Shown here: in pieces, positions 19,330-27,413 of the stretch
Layout: the number at the start of each line of letters is the position of its first letter
How positions within the stretch are numbered: position 1 is the stretch's first letter
Program-made: the position numbers and the translations under genes
NCBI GenBank assembly: GCA_027459625.1
Contig: DAIDHP010000003.1
Location: forward strand, 1 to 64,000
DNA length: 64,000 bases
Direction of reading: 5' to 3'
DNA from: Chthonomonadales bacterium
Lineage (GTDB): Bacteria > Armatimonadota > Chthonomonadetes > Chthonomonadales > CAJBBX01
Notes under the pieces: model-generated
What the model saw: the letters and a program-made list of their open reading frames with translations, nothing else
Told to the model about the DNA's origin: nothing
Databases searched by the model: none

Positions 19330-20745
19330 ATGCCTTACAATTTCATTGTAATCGTTAGTGACACTTTGCGCCGGGATTTTCTCGGCTGTTATGGAGGAAC
19401 GGAGGCTGATACGCGTAACATGGACGCTTTCGCGGGGCGGTCGATGATATTTGATCGCGCCTACTCCGCAAGCTTTCCCACCGTGCCGCATCGCAGGGAT
19501 GTGATGACGGGAAGGTACACTTTCACCTACACCCCATGGGCGCCGCTCACTCGGGAGGAGCCGGTTCTATCCGAGATGCTTCGCCGCCAAGGCTACATGA
19601 GCATGATGATCTCCGATACGCCGCACACCCTCGAAAACGGCTACGGTTTTGATAGGGGGTTCGACGGTTTTGAATGGATTCGGGGGCAGGAGTCGGATCG
19701 CTGGAAAACAAGTCCCCTCAGTCCGCCTTTAAAGTGCGATCCATCCAAGATCCGAAATCCTCGTTCCATGACATCGGCGCACTACAAGATATCCTCCGCA
19801 TGGAAATACGAGGAGGATAGGTTCGCTGCGCGCACGATGTCCACAGCCTGCAAGTGGCTTGAGGATAACCGAGGGATTGAACCGTTTTTCCTCTATGTGG
19901 ATACGTTCGATCCCCATGAGCCATGGGACGCCCCTCAGTGGCTAGTCGACAAGTTCGATCCGGGGTACGCGGGAGAAGTGGTGGACTACCCTCGATATGA
20001 ATACGTCAAGGAGTTCCTCACCCCCGAGGAGTTACGCCATTGCCGGGCTTTGTACGCGGCTGAGGTGACGCTCGTGGATCGCTGGGTGGGAAGGCTTTTG
20101 GAGCGGATAGAGGACATGGGGCTGTTCGATAACACCATCGTGATCCTGACTACGGATCACGGCTTCCTGCACGGGGAGCATGGCTTGATAGGCAAGTCTC
20201 TTATTCGCGAAAACCGATTCAGTTATGTGCCTCTTTTTGAGGAGATAACTCATATCCCATGGATTGTACACTATCCCTTCTGCGCTCCGAGGAGAACGGA
20301 CGCAATCGTTCAACCGCCGGACATCCCGCTCACGCTTCTGGATTTCGCCGGCGCCGAGGTGGACGGACTGGACGGCGTCTCCTTCCGCAAGGCGCTGGAG
20401 GAAAAGGGAGGGGGACGCGAGTTCGCCGTGGCGTCTCCCTACGCCGTGGAGGGCGGGGCTGCGGCGGTGCAGGCGACGGTCACCTTCGATCATTGGTCCG
20501 CGATACTTTCCGGCAAACTTCCACAAAGAGTGCGGGAGAGCGATTCCGCCGTGGACGGTTCCTCCAAGCGGATAGGGGAGAGCGAGCCGCCTTCGGATAT
20601 GCTCTTCGATCTCTCTGCGGATCCAAAACAGGAGAAGAATCTCGCCTCCGATCATCCCGACCTCATAAGGGAGGCGCGAAAAATGCTTGTCAAACTACTT
20701 AAGGATTCCAACATGAAGGATGAAGCTATCAGTCTGTGGCTGTAA
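19330..20745 (+). CDS. Sulfatase-like hydrolase with Thr at the nucleophile position
   Basis: A 471-residue member of the alkaline phosphatase/sulfatase superfamily. It opens FIVIVSDTLRRDFLGCYGG and has the metal-ligand motif VILTTDHGFLHGEHG. The sulfatase signature C/S-x-P-x-R reads T-V-P-H-R (Thr51) inside ASFPTVPHRRDVMTGR. Thr cannot become formylglycine, so the enzyme may act as a phosphatase or phosphodiesterase, as other Thr-nucleophile members do. There is no signal peptide, so it is probably cytoplasmic. The start could be TTG 19324 or ATG 19330; both follow AGAAAGAAG. It is coupled with the DUF4838 gene upstream. Confidence 0.85.
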   Translation: MPYNFIVIVSDTLRRDFLGCYGGTEADTRNMDAFAGRSMIFDRAYSASFPTVPHRRDVMTGRYTFTYTPWAPLTREEPVLSEMLRRQGYMSMMISDTPHTLENGYGFDRGFDGFEWIRGQESDRWKTSPLSPPLKCDPSKIRNPRSMTSAHYKISSAWKYEEDRFAARTMSTACKWLEDNRGIEPFFLYVDTFDPHEPWDAPQWLVDKFDPGYAGEVVDYPRYEYVKEFLTPEELRHCRALYAAEVTLVDRWVGRLLERIEDMGLFDNTIVILTTDHGFLHGEHGLIGKSLIRENRFSYVPLFEEITHIPWIVHYPFCAPRRTDAIVQPPDIPLTLLDFAGAEVDGLDGVSFRKALEEKGGGREFAVASPYAVEGGAAAVQATVTFDHWSAILSGKLPQRVRESDSAVDGSSKRIGESEPPSDMLFDLSADPKQEKNLASDHPDLIREARKMLVKLLKDSNMKDEAISLWL

Positions 20746-20771
20746 TTACAGTGATTGAGTGAGTTGCAAAA

Positions 20772-20812
20772 GAGAAGGACGTTGCGGGTTTCATCGCGAT
20801 ATCCTTCTCCTT
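20772..20812. terminator. Possible bidirectional terminator
   Basis: GAGAAGGA and TCCTTCTC (20772-20779 and 20802-20809) pair across a 22-nt loop and are followed by CTTTCATTTT. The element lies between convergent gene ends. The U tract is poor. Confidence 0.45.
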
Positions 20813-20878
20813 TCATTTTGAATCCGATAAAGCTTTTAGCTCCGGGAACGCTTGAGGGCTATTGAAGAGATGGCTGGT

Positions 20879-22072
20879 TTAAAATTTCGCACCATGAGGG
20901 GGAACATTCCAATACTTGATGGTGGAATTCACCCCTTCGATTACGCTGTGATGCTCACCGTCGTTAAAATTAACGACATACGCCGCATAGTGGTCGTTCC
21001 GCAGGCCGCTGATGAGAAGGTCACCGTATCCGATAGGCGTGGAACGCAGATACTTGAAATTTGGTATGATCACCTTTGTTTGCACATCGCCGGTAAACCA
21101 CACTCGTGAAACAACCGTGTTCGTCTTACCATCATTCACTTCATTCCCCACGCCGACGCTCTCGCTCTTGTTCAGCATGAATCCGCCTTCCGGTGGAATG
21201 GGGCTGTCAAACTCATACACGCTCTCGAGTTTGTTTTGTTCGGTGAGATGATATGTTTTCGCTACGCCGTATAAAATGTATCTCACGTAGAACCCTTTTT
21301 GTGTCCAGGCGGCGCCTGCGGGTTTCGCCCCGTCCGGAATCTCGATTGCCTGGTCATCCTTCGATGCCGGTCCAACTTTGCCTCGGATTATATTCCAGTT
21401 AAACGAGAGCGTGTTTTTGTGAAAGGCGATCCATTCGGTTCCCTTCTCATTAACGGCTGCGTCCCCGAAGGCGAAGCCTCCTGAGATCACAACCGGTTTG
21501 TTTTTTTTACCGGGAGCGAGGTAGAGTAGATCAAAGCCCGATCGGGAGGTTCGGCGAGTGGCGATAACTCCACCGTTGCTCTGAGGATAGAAATCGGTCA
21601 CGCCTTTCATAATCGTTCGAGGATGCGTTCCCATCAGCGATATCTGAATCAAATCTCCGTTGAGGTTAGGATCGTTTTGACTTGGCTCCACGTACAACGC
21701 TGAACCGGACCATAAATTGAGCGGTCCGCCGTATCGGAAAAAGTCATCGCTTGCGGTGTATAGGTACTTAACGTTATGCGTTTCAAGGATGAATTTCCAT
21801 CCGGGCGTCATCATCATCGCGTACATTTTGTCCGGTTGCTCCAATCCCAGGGCGGTGTTCGGCCATGTGACCTTCGTCGACTGATCGCATACGATCTCAT
21901 CGACGGGAACGTTCAGTCTGGAGGCAAGATCGGCGATGCATCTCTTCTCGATGTTCGGGACTGCGGCGGGTGATTTGACTGAATTCGCTCGCGCAGAATT
22001 CGGGGTTAAACACATTAAAAGCAACGCGGCGAGGGAGAGGATGGCGGATTTTGAGAAACAATATCGAAACAT
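20879..22072 (-). CDS. Secreted protein of unknown function, propeller-like
   Basis: A 397-residue protein with a signal peptide (ILSLAALLLMCLTPNSARA). The body has repeated short beta-strand blocks such as FDLLYLAPGKKNKPVVISGG, WIAFHKNTLSFNWNIIRG and YLRSTPIGYGDLLISGLRND, which suggest a beta-propeller. There is no catalytic motif I can name. ATG 22072 has AGGAGGAG 7 nt upstream. It is divergent from acylphosphatase with a 244-bp shared upstream region. Probably periplasmic; function not assigned. Confidence 0.7.
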   Translation of the reverse strand: MFRYCFSKSAILSLAALLLMCLTPNSARANSVKSPAAVPNIEKRCIADLASRLNVPVDEIVCDQSTKVTWPNTALGLEQPDKMYAMMMTPGWKFILETHNVKYLYTASDDFFRYGGPLNLWSGSALYVEPSQNDPNLNGDLIQISLMGTHPRTIMKGVTDFYPQSNGGVIATRRTSRSGFDLLYLAPGKKNKPVVISGGFAFGDAAVNEKGTEWIAFHKNTLSFNWNIIRGKVGPASKDDQAIEIPDGAKPAGAAWTQKGFYVRYILYGVAKTYHLTEQNKLESVYEFDSPIPPEGGFMLNKSESVGVGNEVNDGKTNTVVSRVWFTGDVQTKVIIPNFKYLRSTPIGYGDLLISGLRNDHYAAYVVNFNDGEHHSVIEGVNSTIKYWNVPPHGAKF

Positions 22073-22316
22073 TTTTTATCTCCTCCTAAAGAGATTTCAC
22101 AAAGGGTCTTTGGCTATTGACGGATCGCTTTTTACAGATAGGTCGAACGGGTCGTTTTTTCGACATCGCCTACCGATTTTGGATTTTGTTCAATCGCCTG
22201 TATATTCGGTCTATAGACGTTTTCGCTTGAGATATGGTTACAATGAAATATCATTTTTATATTTCACTCGGAGTGCATGCAGGAAAAACAGGTGATTCGG
22301 GAAGGGTCTTACGGGA

Positions 22317-22592
22317 ATGGTTGAACAGGTTCAATTGATCATCTCGGGTGAGGTGCAAGGGGTCTCCTATCGCTGGTGCGCCGTAAGGAAGGCTAAGGAG
22401 TTAGGGTTAAAAGGGTATGTTCGCAACATCTCAAGCGGCGAGGTGGAGATCGTGGCGGAGGGGGAGCGTTCCCTGCTCATGGAGTTGGCTTATTGGGCGT
22501 GGGAGGGATCGCCGGCGGCGGAGGTCCGCGACGTAAAAGAGAGATGGTCCGAAGCGACCCACCGCTGGCAATCCTTTCATATAGCCCCGTGA
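22317..22592 (+). CDS. acyP: Acylphosphatase
   Basis: A 91-residue protein with both signature motifs: LIISGEVQGVSYRWCAVRKA (catalytic Arg in GVSYRW) and LKGYVRNISSGEVEIVAEG (catalytic Asn in VRN). Length and fold match the family. It hydrolyses carboxyl-phosphate bonds of small acyl phosphates in the cytoplasm. ATG 22317 is preceded by GGGAAGGG further up. It is convergent with the O-methyltransferase gene, only 13 bp apart. Confidence 0.93.
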   Translation: MVEQVQLIISGEVQGVSYRWCAVRKAKELGLKGYVRNISSGEVEIVAEGERSLLMELAYWAWEGSPAAEVRDVKERWSEATHRWQSFHIAP

Positions 22593-22605
22593 CACAGCAC
22601 GGCGA

Positions 22606-23262
22606 TCACCCTATTTTTACCGACACCGTCAATCCGTCCAGATGACCCCTCAATACGGGGATGACAGAGGAGACGAGATTTGGATTGGCTGCCACATCCG
22701 CGTTGTAGCGAATTGCCCCGCCATCCTTCGAAGAATCCAGGACGCTTGGCGGCAGGGTGTTGTCAGCCAAAATCAGACCCCCTATTCGCACCATGGGGAG
22801 CGTCATTCGCAGATAATCCGGGTAGGTCTCCTTGTCCGCGTCTATGAAGACGAGGTCGAACCCTCCTTCGCCATTGACTTGCATCTCCTCCAGCGTCTTC
22901 ATGGCGGGACCCACTCGAATTTCGACCTTCCCCGATAGCCCAGCCTTTTCCAAATTGGCTCGGCTCACCTTCGCGTGATGGGGGTCAAGTTCCAGGGATA
23001 TCATGTTGCCATCCTCCGGCAACGCCCTCGCAAGCCATGTGGCGCTGTATCCGCCCAATGTGCCGATCTCCAGTATCTTTTTTGCGTTGATGATTCGAAC
23101 GAAGAGGTGCAACAGACCACCTTCGCTTGCCGAGACGTTTATGGGAGGGAGATTCCCTTTGTTCATCTCCTCGCGAGTCGCTTCAAGAACTGTGTCCTCT
23201 TTGGCGAAAAGATGGGTGATGTAACGATCATAGTCGGATAACATCGTGTTTTGATCTGGCAT
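22606..23262 (-). CDS. Class I SAM-dependent O-methyltransferase (family 3, CCoAOMT-like)
   Basis: A 218-residue cytoplasmic enzyme. The SAM-binding motif I is KKILEIGTLGGYSATWLARALP, followed by MISLELDPHHAKVSRANLEKAG. The metal-binding acidic motif is FDLVFIDADKETYPDYLRMTLPMVRIGGLILADN. These match caffeoyl-CoA-type O-methyltransferases, which methylate catechol-like hydroxyls with a divalent metal. The bacterial substrate is unknown. A 120-bp tandem repeat array begins 84 bp upstream of its start codon, so it could lie in its control region. Confidence 0.9.
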   Translation of the reverse strand: MPDQNTMLSDYDRYITHLFAKEDTVLEATREEMNKGNLPPINVSASEGGLLHLFVRIINAKKILEIGTLGGYSATWLARALPEDGNMISLELDPHHAKVSRANLEKAGLSGKVEIRVGPAMKTLEEMQVNGEGGFDLVFIDADKETYPDYLRMTLPMVRIGGLILADNTLPPSVLDSSKDGGAIRYNADVAANPNLVSSVIPVLRGHLDGLTVSVKIG

Positions 23263-23345
23263 GTGTCAATTTTCCTTCAATAAATGAGATGAAAGCAAGT
23301 TTATCTCAAGGGTTGTCGGAATGTCAATTAAGTCGGAATATATTT

Positions 23346-23802
23346 GGCATGGATGAGCAGGATACATAGGATGGTGCGTGAAGGGATGCATTCACCTGTA
23401 AATTCAGTCTATCGATGCCATCATGCCTTCCCGAAGGACCGGAGCGAAACCATCCGGTCATGCTTGGCATGGATGAGCAGGATACATAGGATGGTGCGTG
23501 AAGGGATGCATTCTCCTGTAAATTCAGTTTATCGATGCCGTTTTTCCTTCTTGAAGAGGCGGTGCGAAACCATCCGGTCTTGCTTGGCATGGATGAGCAG
23601 GATACATAGGATGGTGCGTGAAGGCATGCATTCTCCTGTAAATTCAGTTTATCGATGCCATCATGCCTTCCCGAAGGACCGGAGCGAAACCATCCGGTCA
23701 TGCTTGGCATGGATGAGCAGGATACATAGGATGGTGCGTGAAGGGATGCATTCTCCTGTAAATTCAGTCTATCGATGCCGTTTTTCCTTCTTGAAGAGGC
23801 GT
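23346..23802. repeat. Four-copy 120-bp tandem repeat with alternating A/B tails
   Basis: Units begin at 23346, 23466, 23586 and 23706, exactly 120 bp apart. The first 75 bp or so are nearly identical in all copies (GGCATGGATGAGCAGG at each start). The last 45 bp alternate: type A (CATCATGCCTTCCCGAAGG) in copies 1 and 3, type B (GTTTTTCCTTCTTGAAG) in copies 2 and 4. The array is thus two copies of a 240-bp unit. The A tail can form a 7-bp hairpin, GACCGGA/TCCGGTC. Because 120 is a multiple of 3, both strands stay open through it, but the encoded peptides look non-biological. The last copy decays after about 23802. Confidence 0.95.
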
Positions 23803-23982
23803 CGGCGAATACGTCCGGGGTTGCTGAGCATGGAAGTGAGATACCAGCCTACCAAGCTCATCCCTAAACGCATGAAATGTGGTAAATAGTGAGAAATATT
23901 TCATCGTATCCATTCCAAACTTAATGATTTTGGAGTAGACTTATCTAAAGAAGCCCTATCATCAAGAAACAATTCCAGAGGA

Positions 23983-24557
23983 CGCTTCATGGAATCTCAC
24001 ACTCAATACTGATCTGCTTCAATTGCCTAACCGACTTCATCCTCAAAACGATAAGGAACACCGACCTCTCGCCGGAGGAGAGGGAGGATTGCATGTCGGC
24101 ATTTATCGCTAAATATCTCACATGGGATGGATGCGTCTTGGCGATACGCTATGGAGGCTGCGACCAGTGCCGACATGTTCTCCCCGCATGTGCGCATAAC
24201 TTCCGCCTCTCACATCAAATTTATCTCTCCATTAGAACCACACACGAGATTCCCATGTCCGTGTTGCAGCGTGATGAGGAAACGATGAATATTCCGGAGA
24301 ATCCAGTATTCACACAGGATCCCTATAAGATTACTGTGCGCAAGGAAATCTGGGACCTTGTCCATGAGGTTATGAAACCGATGACGCCCGATCAACAGGA
24401 TTTGGTGACACGTTATTACGAATACGAGGAATCCTTGTAGGAGATATCCCGGACGACGGGGCGAAACAAACATGCATTGAGCCAGGCTCTGTACGCCGCA
24501 ATAAAGCATCTGCGGAAATTGCTGGAGGAGAAAGGGATCGGAAAAGGGGATTTTTGA
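23983..24557 (+). pseudogene. Sigma-70-like factor, interrupted by amber codon
   Basis: From ATG 24093 the frame runs to TAG at 24438-24440. The same frame continues open to TGA at 24555-24557. Read through, the end is MTPDQQDLVTRYYEYEESL-stop-EISRTTGRNKHALSQALYAAIKHLRKLL, which fits sigma region 4, where a -35-binding helix-turn-helix follows an E-S-L-x-E-I segment. The stop splits this helix-turn-helix. Upstream, FRLSHQIYLSIRT resembles sigma region 3.0. The frame is also open upstream to about 23983 (ICFNCLTDFILKTIRNTDLSPEERED), so the true start is unclear. No other sigma factor is in the window. Probably a dead or dying alternative sigma gene. Confidence 0.6.
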
Positions 24558-24710
24558 CTGACAGCGGCGTGAGTGAATATTCGGTCGCCGGCGTGGATGA
24601 AAGAATTCGCCGGCAGGATAAAAGGAGCGCCGAATAAAAATTTTGGAAAATATTCAGGTACCCCCTGATTTTACGGAGAGCTGAATTGTTTTATTATATG
24701 AGGGATAAAA

Positions 24711-25232
24711 GTGCATAAACCGAGGGAAAATGTGAGGGATAGGAATCCAATAGTATTAAAGATAGGAAAGCAAAAAGTTGCGAAAACACCTAGGGAGAGG
24801 ATTTGGTGGAATCCCTATGCTTTGTCACTTTTCCTGCTTGCTTGCGTCTTCCTCCTGGCTTCCGCGGAAATACTCTTACGGTTTGGAGAGTTTGAACAGG
24901 TACTGACTTTAAGCGACATCATTCCGAATGTGGTTGTGAGTGCGGTTGGAATCGTGATCACGGTTCTTGTTACGATTACAGGGCTTTGCCTTCTGTTTCC
25001 CATACTGCGAGAACGTGCCGTACGAATGGCGCAAATGGAGGGTTGTCTCTTTTTGAGTTACGCGATCTGGGAGTGGGTGAACGCCGTTCCTCGCCCCGCG
25101 AATGGGTTCGGGGCGATATTCAACCTGTTTCCATGGCAGACGATACTGATAAATCTTTTTATCATTTCGCTGTCAATGCTTTTGATTTTTCGTTATGGTA
25201 ACCAATCTTCGATGAAAGGGGAAATGAAATGA
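24711..25232 (+). CDS. Small membrane protein of unknown function
   Basis: A 173-residue protein with a basic N-terminus (residues 1-30) and about four hydrophobic segments, for example YALSLFLLACVFLLASAEILL, NVVVSAVGIVITVLVTITGLCLL and WQTILINLFIISLSMLLIF. No family recognised. GTG 24711 has GAGGGAT just upstream. Its TGA stop overlaps the ATG of the next Cys-rich exported protein (ATGA), so the two are translationally coupled and probably work together. Confidence 0.7.
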   Translation: MHKPRENVRDRNPIVLKIGKQKVAKTPRERIWWNPYALSLFLLACVFLLASAEILLRFGEFEQVLTLSDIIPNVVVSAVGIVITVLVTITGLCLLFPILRERAVRMAQMEGCLFLSYAIWEWVNAVPRPANGFGAIFNLFPWQTILINLFIISLSMLLIFRYGNQSSMKGEMK

Positions 25233-25633
25233 AAAAAGCGGCGTTTGTGATGATTGCTTTGTTGTTCGTTTGTTCGGCGGTTGCTATGTCTAAACAAACA
25301 ATAATTTGGTATGTGCCATAAGGTCATGGAACCTATGTTCTTACAAAAGCGGAGATGAATTGCTCTGCAGGGAAGGGGTATGTTTGTACATTAGCGGTAT
25401 GTAATAGCCAAGATTATTGTCGAGGTATTGGTAATCAGCGATACAATTATTTTCAGTATTCTCCACATACGCAATGCCAATGGACTGAATGGCCTGGATC
25501 ATGTACTAATTTTACGCAGCTGCTTTGTTATACGGAAACTACGTTTGTTAATCCACCCGATCCAACTCAATGTTGGAAAGGTGGAATAAATCAAGGCTCC
25601 CAATCGACCAATTCTCCCGCTTGTGGTACTTAA
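25229..25633 (+). pseudogene. Cys-rich exported protein interrupted by in-frame TAA
   Basis: ATG 25229 opens a clear signal peptide (MKKAAFVMIALLFVCSAVAM). After 30 codons TAA occurs at 25319-25321. The same frame then runs on to 25633 and encodes a Cys-rich body: NCSAGKGYVCTLAVCNSQDYC, later QCQWTEWPGSCTNF, LLCYTE, TQCWKGG and PACGT, nine Cys in about 95 residues. Nothing suggests a new start after the stop; an ATG at 25355 lacks a ribosome site. The protein would be a small disulfide-rich secreted peptide. Either it is newly broken or TAA is read through. The start overlaps the upstream membrane protein gene. Confidence 0.65.
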
Positions 25634-25667
25634 TTATTATTCGGATGGGAAGTAACTTTATTATCAT

Positions 25668-25743
25668 ATTGCGGGTATCATACTAAAAGCTATATATAGG
25701 TTATCGGTTTAATCTATGGCAAAGGAAGTATGATACTCGCAAT
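25668..25743. promoter_or_regulatory. 17-bp inverted repeat containing two 11-bp palindromes
   Basis: Arms ATTGCGGGTATCATACT (25668-25684) and AGTATGATACTCGCAAT (25727-25743) match at 16 of 17 positions with a 42-nt spacer. Each arm itself contains a palindrome, RGTAT-S-ATACT (25674-25684 and 25727-25737). Two palindromes 53 bp apart look like tandem operators of a dimeric repressor upstream of the gene at 25823. Confidence 0.6.
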
Positions 25744-25822
25744 GCATACACCCAAGCGCATGTCATAAGATATTCGCTTGAAAATATTTCAATCATGTTT
25801 TTTGAGGAGTTTATTTATAGAA

Positions 25823-26902
25823 ATGAATAAATTATATTGTGCTTTTATATTTATTTCTTTATTTATATTACATCCTATTAATTCAAATGCGAATGAAGGT
25901 GATATCCCAACAAATATTTATATCACATTAAATAAAAATGCGTCTCAAATGAATAATATATATATGAATTACATTCAAATTTCAAAATTTACTGATTATT
26001 ATTATACGTCAATGAATGAAAATTCAAATAATCATCCTAAAAATAAGATATTTCATTGGATATATTCTGTAAAAAATAATAAATCATTCTCCAGTGATAC
26101 GAGCTCGGTTCAACTCAATAATATTGAAAGGGTTTGGGTTGTAAAACATAAGGCGTATTTCCAATTTCAACAACAATTTGCTAAACATAGGTATTTTATT
26201 GAGACGAATCTTGTAAGTAATCCATCGAATGGTGGAACAGTTAATTTTCCTCCATTATTACTGTCAATGAAACCAGATATGTCGAAATGGTTGATAAATA
26301 CATTGCAATCTGAAAAAACTACGTTATCAAAAATTATATTTTCCCCCCCATTCGGCCGAGTGTATATTGTAAATGTGAATTACCGGACTCAAGCACATCG
26401 TTTCATAAAAAAATTTGCTCAATTTTGGTTGGCCGAAAAATATAATTATATGATAGTAAAAAGTAGAATTGACACTCAATCTTCATATAATAACAAAACT
26501 ATAGAAATTGATGATTATACAAATTGGAATAAACACGATAATTTTTGGTTTCCAAACGATTCCTCTCAAAAGATATGGATACAAGATAATGGATCAAAGC
26601 ATTATTTAATAAATCTGCTGTGTCATCTCAATGAGATTAAAATTAATAATATTCCATCGAATATTTTTAATGTTGATTTGCCACCTAATTCCATACTTAA
26701 TGATGAGATAAATCATATAATTTACAGGATCGGCTCTGATGGAAAATGGATTCCAATGCGAATGAACACACCTCCTCCTCAACCATCATTATTACAGAGA
26801 ATGCCGCACTGGCTTTTCATACTTACCCTATTTGGGATATTACTCATCGTATTGGACACTTTGCAGCGATGGATAAAAAGAAGAACTTATTTATCCTCAT
26901 AG
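25823..26902 (+). CDS. AT-rich exported protein with C-terminal membrane anchor, unknown function
   Basis: A 359-residue protein. The signal peptide is NKLYCAFIFISLFILHPINSNA. The long extracytoplasmic part is rich in Asn, Ile and Lys. Near the C-terminus one membrane helix (HWLFILTLFGILLIVLDTL) is followed by a basic tail, RWIKRR. This is a type I, tail-anchored layout. Codon use is markedly AT-rich compared with neighbours, suggesting transfer. ATG 25823 is preferred; GAGGAG lies about 13 nt upstream, and an earlier TTG gives no signal peptide. The end overlaps the C39-like peptidase gene by 34 bp, so the two are coupled. No family recognised. Confidence 0.75.
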   Translation: MNKLYCAFIFISLFILHPINSNANEGDIPTNIYITLNKNASQMNNIYMNYIQISKFTDYYYTSMNENSNNHPKNKIFHWIYSVKNNKSFSSDTSSVQLNNIERVWVVKHKAYFQFQQQFAKHRYFIETNLVSNPSNGGTVNFPPLLLSMKPDMSKWLINTLQSEKTTLSKIIFSPPFGRVYIVNVNYRTQAHRFIKKFAQFWLAEKYNYMIVKSRIDTQSSYNNKTIEIDDYTNWNKHDNFWFPNDSSQKIWIQDNGSKHYLINLLCHLNEIKINNIPSNIFNVDLPPNSILNDEINHIIYRIGSDGKWIPMRMNTPPPQPSLLQRMPHWLFILTLFGILLIVLDTLQRWIKRRTYLSS

Positions 26903-27384
26903 CAATCTTTTCCCTATTCGTAACGCTTATTGCATTACATGAGGTAAAGCCCGAATTGGATGAGGGCGTTATGTGCGGTCCTACCAGCCTTTACGCATTG
27001 TGCGAACATCTGTATCCAAACATCAGGTGGAAGCTGGTATATTATAGTTTTGGAGCTTCATCGGAGCTAACGGAGGTGAATCTATCCGATATACGGAGAG
27101 TTGCGTCAAAAATAGGATTATCCGCGCGGGGAGAGAGAATGGGTATATCCAGTTTACGTAGAATGAAACCGAAAGGCATTCTCCACATCGATAACACCCA
27201 TTTCGTGGCGCTGTACGGATATTACTCCAATGGAGTTTGCGTGGCCGATCCGGTTGGTATCGGCAAATATCGTGACGAACTATGGCCGTATCGTTATCTC
27301 GGCGCTCACTGGGATGGGAGAATATTAATTATCTCGAACGGAAGCGCATCCGCTAGTTCTGGGACTTCAAATAAAGCAAAATGA
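26869..27384 (+). CDS. C39-like cysteine peptidase, membrane anchored
   Basis: A 171-residue protein with one N-terminal membrane helix (NLFILIAIFSLFVTLIAL). The catalytic Cys lies in GVMCGPTSLYALCEHLYP, the His in IDNTHFVALYGYYSNGVCVADP, and the Asp follows in VADP. This is the peptidase C39 arrangement. C39 enzymes cleave double-Gly leaders of secreted peptides or act as protein-maturation proteases. The active site would face outside. ATG 26869 overlaps the end of the upstream exported protein. It sits close to a Cys-rich exported peptide gene, which could be a substrate; this is inference. Confidence 0.8.
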   Translation: MDKKKNLFILIAIFSLFVTLIALHEVKPELDEGVMCGPTSLYALCEHLYPNIRWKLVYYSFGASSELTEVNLSDIRRVASKIGLSARGERMGISSLRRMKPKGILHIDNTHFVALYGYYSNGVCVADPVGIGKYRDELWPYRYLGAHWDGRILIISNGSASASSGTSNKAK

Positions 27385-27413
27385 TGTCATAATCCGATCA
27401 AGGTTGGAAACGA

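Noticed and set aside
23346-23802. CRISPR array or repeat protein
   Set aside because: The unit is 120 bp with no short repeat plus unique spacer pattern, and both strands are open only because 120 is divisible by three. The peptides look random.
705-25321. Genome-wide stop-codon reassignment
   Set aside because: Core genes in the window use TAA, TAG and TGA as normal ends, and the internal stops occur only in accessory genes.
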